Source of the DNA: Staphylococcus rostri | GTDB lineage: Bacteria > Bacillota > Bacilli > Staphylococcales > Staphylococcaceae | Reading direction: 5' to 3' | Assembly (NCBI RefSeq): GCF_002902145.1 | Contig: NZ_PPRF01000018.1 | Coordinates: forward strand, 1 to 36,563 | Length of the DNA stretch: 36,563 nucleotides | Part shown: piece after piece, positions 34,620-36,563 of the stretch | Layout: each line of letters begins with the position of its first letter | Numbering within the stretch: position 1 is the stretch's first letter | Translations under genes and position numbers: made by a program | Notes under the pieces: model-generated | The model's database searches: none | What the model saw: the letters and a program-made list of their open reading frames with translations, nothing else | What the model was told of the DNA's origin: nothing

Positions 34620-35837
34620 ATGAACCGAATAAGAAACTTTTTTCGATATATTTTGAGGTCTTCCAAATATATCGATTTTCCATTATTAATCACATATGTT
34701 GCACTTTGTTTGATCGGTCTGACGATGGTTTATAGTGCGAGTATGGTTGCTGCAACACGTGGGACACTGACGGGTGGTATTCCAGTGTCGGGAACCTATT
34801 TTTATATGCGTCAGTTGATTTACGTCATTGTTGGCTTTGGGATTGTATTTTTTATGGCTTACGTGATGGACGTACGCATTCTCAAAAATCGTAACGTACA
34901 ACTCGGTATGATGGGTGTTATCCTGCTGTTACTGTTTGCGACGTTAGCATTCGGTAGCGAAATCAATGGGTCTAAGAGTTGGATTAACTTAGGGTTTATG
35001 AATCTCCAAGCTTCTGAGTTGCTCAAAATTGGAATCATCCTATATGTGCCGTACATCATCGATCGTAAAAAAATTCAAATTCAACAAAATCCAATGGTCA
35101 TTATCGGACCGATTATCTTTGTCGGGGCGATTATTAGTCTTGTATTACTCCAAAAAGACGTTGGGCAAACATTGTTAATTGGCTCGATTTTCTTTTGTAT
35201 TATCGTGTATTCAGGAATTGGCGTTAAGAACTTACTGAAAGTCATAATGTATGCGTCTCTAGGACTTGTCTTAGTTCTAGTGTTCATCATTATTTTCCGT
35301 GTCAATATTTTACCGGCATATTTAACAGCACGCTTTAGCGCATTGGAAAATCCATTCAATTATGAATCAGGGATTGGTTATCACTTGGCAAACTCACTGC
35401 TGGCGATTGGGAACGGTGGGCTGTTTGGTCGCGGTCTCGGCAATAGTGTCATGAAGCTGGGGTATTTACCAGAGCCACACACAGACTTTATTTTTGCGAT
35501 TATTTGTGAAGAATTAGGTTTTGTTGGTGCGTTAGTGGTACTCGTTCTGATATATTCTATCGTTTATCGTGCATTGAGCTTGGCGTCACGAACAGATTCA
35601 TATTTCTACAAGCTTGTCTGCGTAGGGATTGCAAGTTATATTGGTATTCAAGCGTTTGTTAACTTAGGTGGTATTTCAGGACTCATTCCATTAACAGGTG
35701 TGCCGCTACCATTTATTAGTTTTGGTGGCTCGTCCATGATGAGTTTGAGTATTGCGATGGGCTTATTATTAATTATTGCTAAACAAATCAAGTATGAAGA
35801 AGCAAGAGAGCGTTATTATCAACGTCAACAACGTTAA
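34620..35837 (+). CDS. ftsW: Cell division peptidoglycan glycosyltransferase FtsW (SEDS)
   Basis: FtsW polymerises septal peptidoglycan with a class B PBP. The 405-residue protein has about ten membrane segments, the early SITMVYSAS-like block (GLTMVYSASMVAATRG), INGSKSWINLGFMNLQASELLKI, and the SEDS signature late in the chain: LPEPHTDFIFAIICEELGF and TGVPLPFISFGGSSMMSLS. ATG 34620 has a poor RBS (GGATG too far), but it agrees in position with the S. aureus protein. In S. aureus pycA follows; here a padR gene intervenes on the other strand. Confidence 0.95.
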   Translation: MNRIRNFFRYILRSSKYIDFPLLITYVALCLIGLTMVYSASMVAATRGTLTGGIPVSGTYFYMRQLIYVIVGFGIVFFMAYVMDVRILKNRNVQLGMMGVILLLLFATLAFGSEINGSKSWINLGFMNLQASELLKIGIILYVPYIIDRKKIQIQQNPMVIIGPIIFVGAIISLVLLQKDVGQTLLIGSIFFCIIVYSGIGVKNLLKVIMYASLGLVLVLVFIIIFRVNILPAYLTARFSALENPFNYESGIGYHLANSLLAIGNGGLFGRGLGNSVMKLGYLPEPHTDFIFAIICEELGFVGALVVLVLIYSIVYRALSLASRTDSYFYKLVCVGIASYIGIQAFVNLGGISGLIPLTGVPLPFISFGGSSMMSLSIAMGLLLIIAKQIKYEEARERYYQRQQR

Positions 35838-35851
35838 TCATATAAATAGTA

Positions 35852-35905
35852 CGAAAAACACGACAGTGTCAATGTATTCAATACATTGGGCTGTCGTGTT
35901 TTTCG
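35852..35905. terminator. Bidirectional terminator between ftsW and padR
   Basis: CGAAAAACACGACAG pairs perfectly with CTGTCGTGTTTTTCG, with a second small stem (CAATGTATTCAATACATTG) inside the loop. It serves two convergent genes. Confidence 0.9.
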
Positions 35906-35915
35906 TTGATAGAAC

Positions 35916-36476
35916 TTATGATTGATTAAGTTGGGCTAATTTTTGTTTTGTTTCTTCAATTAATGCATCTAATTCTTTCTTCATTTCTGGATCATGTAGT
36001 GCTTGCTTACTCGCTTTCATAAAACCGCGAAATACTTCTTGTACTTGTTCACGTGCTGCATTCATTTGTTCAAAGTCTACATTTTTAAATTGTTCTTGAC
36101 GTTGTTTGAATACATCGTGATCTGCATGTTCACTTAAAAATTGCTTTCCTTCATCAGTAATTGAATAGATTTTCTTGTTACCATGTTTAGAGATAGAAAC
36201 AAATTCTCGATCTTCTAACATTTGAAGAATCGGATAGACAGAACCAGGACTTGGAGAATAGAAGCCTTTAAAGCGTTCTCCTAAGTCTTTAATAATCTGA
36301 TAGCCATGTCTAGGTTCTTGTGCAATCATTTGTAAAATAACAAATTGTAAATTCCCTTTTTTGAAAAAGCGATCGTGCTCTCCATGACGACTAAAACTAT
36401 CAAAGCCTTTTGCCATATCAAACTTTTCAAAGTGTGCCATACCATGTTTCATCATACTAAAATCCTTTTTAAACAT
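35916..36476 (-). CDS. PadR-family transcriptional regulator
   Basis: A 186-residue regulator. An unusual N-terminal lead of about 35 residues, rich in His, Met, Phe and Lys (KHGMAHFEKFD, SRHGEHDRFF), comes first. The PadR winged helix follows (NLQFVILQMIAQEPRHGYQI, then FYSPSPGSVYPILQMLEDREFV, residues ~40-90), and then a C-terminal helical dimerisation part. I start at 36476 (MFKKDF), with GAGGA ahead; in-frame ATGs up to 36491 overlap that RBS. Upstream lie three regularly spaced AT-rich operators, so autoregulation is likely. The divergent target gene would lie beyond the window. A membrane efflux pump is the usual partner (inference). Confidence 0.88.
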   Translation of the reverse strand: MFKKDFSMMKHGMAHFEKFDMAKGFDSFSRHGEHDRFFKKGNLQFVILQMIAQEPRHGYQIIKDLGERFKGFYSPSPGSVYPILQMLEDREFVSISKHGNKKIYSITDEGKQFLSEHADHDVFKQRQEQFKNVDFEQMNAAREQVQEVFRGFMKASKQALHDPEMKKELDALIEETKQKLAQLNQS

Positions 36477-36510
36477 ACAAATCATCCTCATATTTTTATT
36501 TTTTAAGACA

Positions 36511-36563
36511 TTTCGATATATCTAAATATTAAACGATATATCGAAATTTGTAAAGCGATATAT
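36511..36563. promoter_or_regulatory. Triple CGATATATC operator array upstream of padR
   Basis: TTTCGATATATC (36511-36522) and GATATATCGAAA (36535-36546) are perfect inverted copies, and a third CGATATAT begins at 36556 and runs off the window. Cores start at 36514, 36534 and 36556, spacings of 20 and 22 bases, about two helical turns each, so that three dimers could bind one face. The array lies between padR and whatever gene lies to the right. Confidence 0.75.

Overview
The window is a stretch of low-GC Firmicute chromosome that I assign to the genus Staphylococcus. The grounds are protein sequence and gene order: ptsH-ptsI, ktrA, rpoY-rnjA, def, pdhABCD, a UPF0223 gene, potABCD, typA, ylaN and ftsW occur in an order I know from Staphylococcus aureus. 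The proteins are clearly staphylococcal but not identical to S. aureus, so a different species is likely. The exact species cannot be read from the sequence alone. Almost everything is ordinary core genome. The accessory content is concentrated in a small cassette after ptsI, a merR/esterase pair, a flavin oxidoreductase and a padR gene at the right end.

Left part (1-5011): a minus-strand operon for an ECF-type thiamine-precursor transporter (S component, double ATPase, T component) starts behind a well-conserved TPP riboswitch and terminator. Next to it lies a 43-residue charged protein with a sigma-B-like promoter, then a large membrane protein of unknown function. From 5125 to 9032 come an rRNA methyltransferase of the RlmI type, a small DUF697-like protein with a sigma-B-like promoter, and the general PTS proteins HPr and Enzyme I in a translationally coupled pair.

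The most unusual place is 8965-9785. The last ~70 bases of ptsI plus its terminator are present twice as a 110-bp direct repeat with one mismatch. The two copies flank about 600 bp holding a headless reading frame (toxin-domain-like in appearance) and a 121-residue ORF (immunity-protein-like in position). Beyond it are a glutaredoxin-like gene and ktrA. The cytochrome bd genes cydAB, which I remember as lying between these two in S. aureus, are absent here.

Middle part (10244-21647): ktrA; a divergent merR/esterase pair with a long-spacer promoter; rpoY-rnjA (RNA polymerase epsilon and RNase J1); def; a YkyA-type lipoprotein; and the pyruvate dehydrogenase genes pdhA-pdhB-pdhC-pdhD. The pdhA upstream region is packed with direct and inverted repeats. 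A strong hairpin separates pdhAB from pdhCD.

Right part (21735-36563): a UPF0223 protein; an XRE-cupin regulator followed at once by the spermidine/putrescine transporter potABCD; two DUF4064-like membrane proteins; a UPF0637 protein; an inositol-phosphatase-family enzyme; a small YlaF-like membrane protein divergent from typA; an Old-Yellow-Enzyme-like oxidoreductase; ylaI and ylaL homologues; ylaN; ftsW; and a PadR regulator whose upstream region carries three evenly spaced copies of a CGATATATC-type operator running off the window. I found no rRNA, tRNA, CRISPR array, transposase or integrase.
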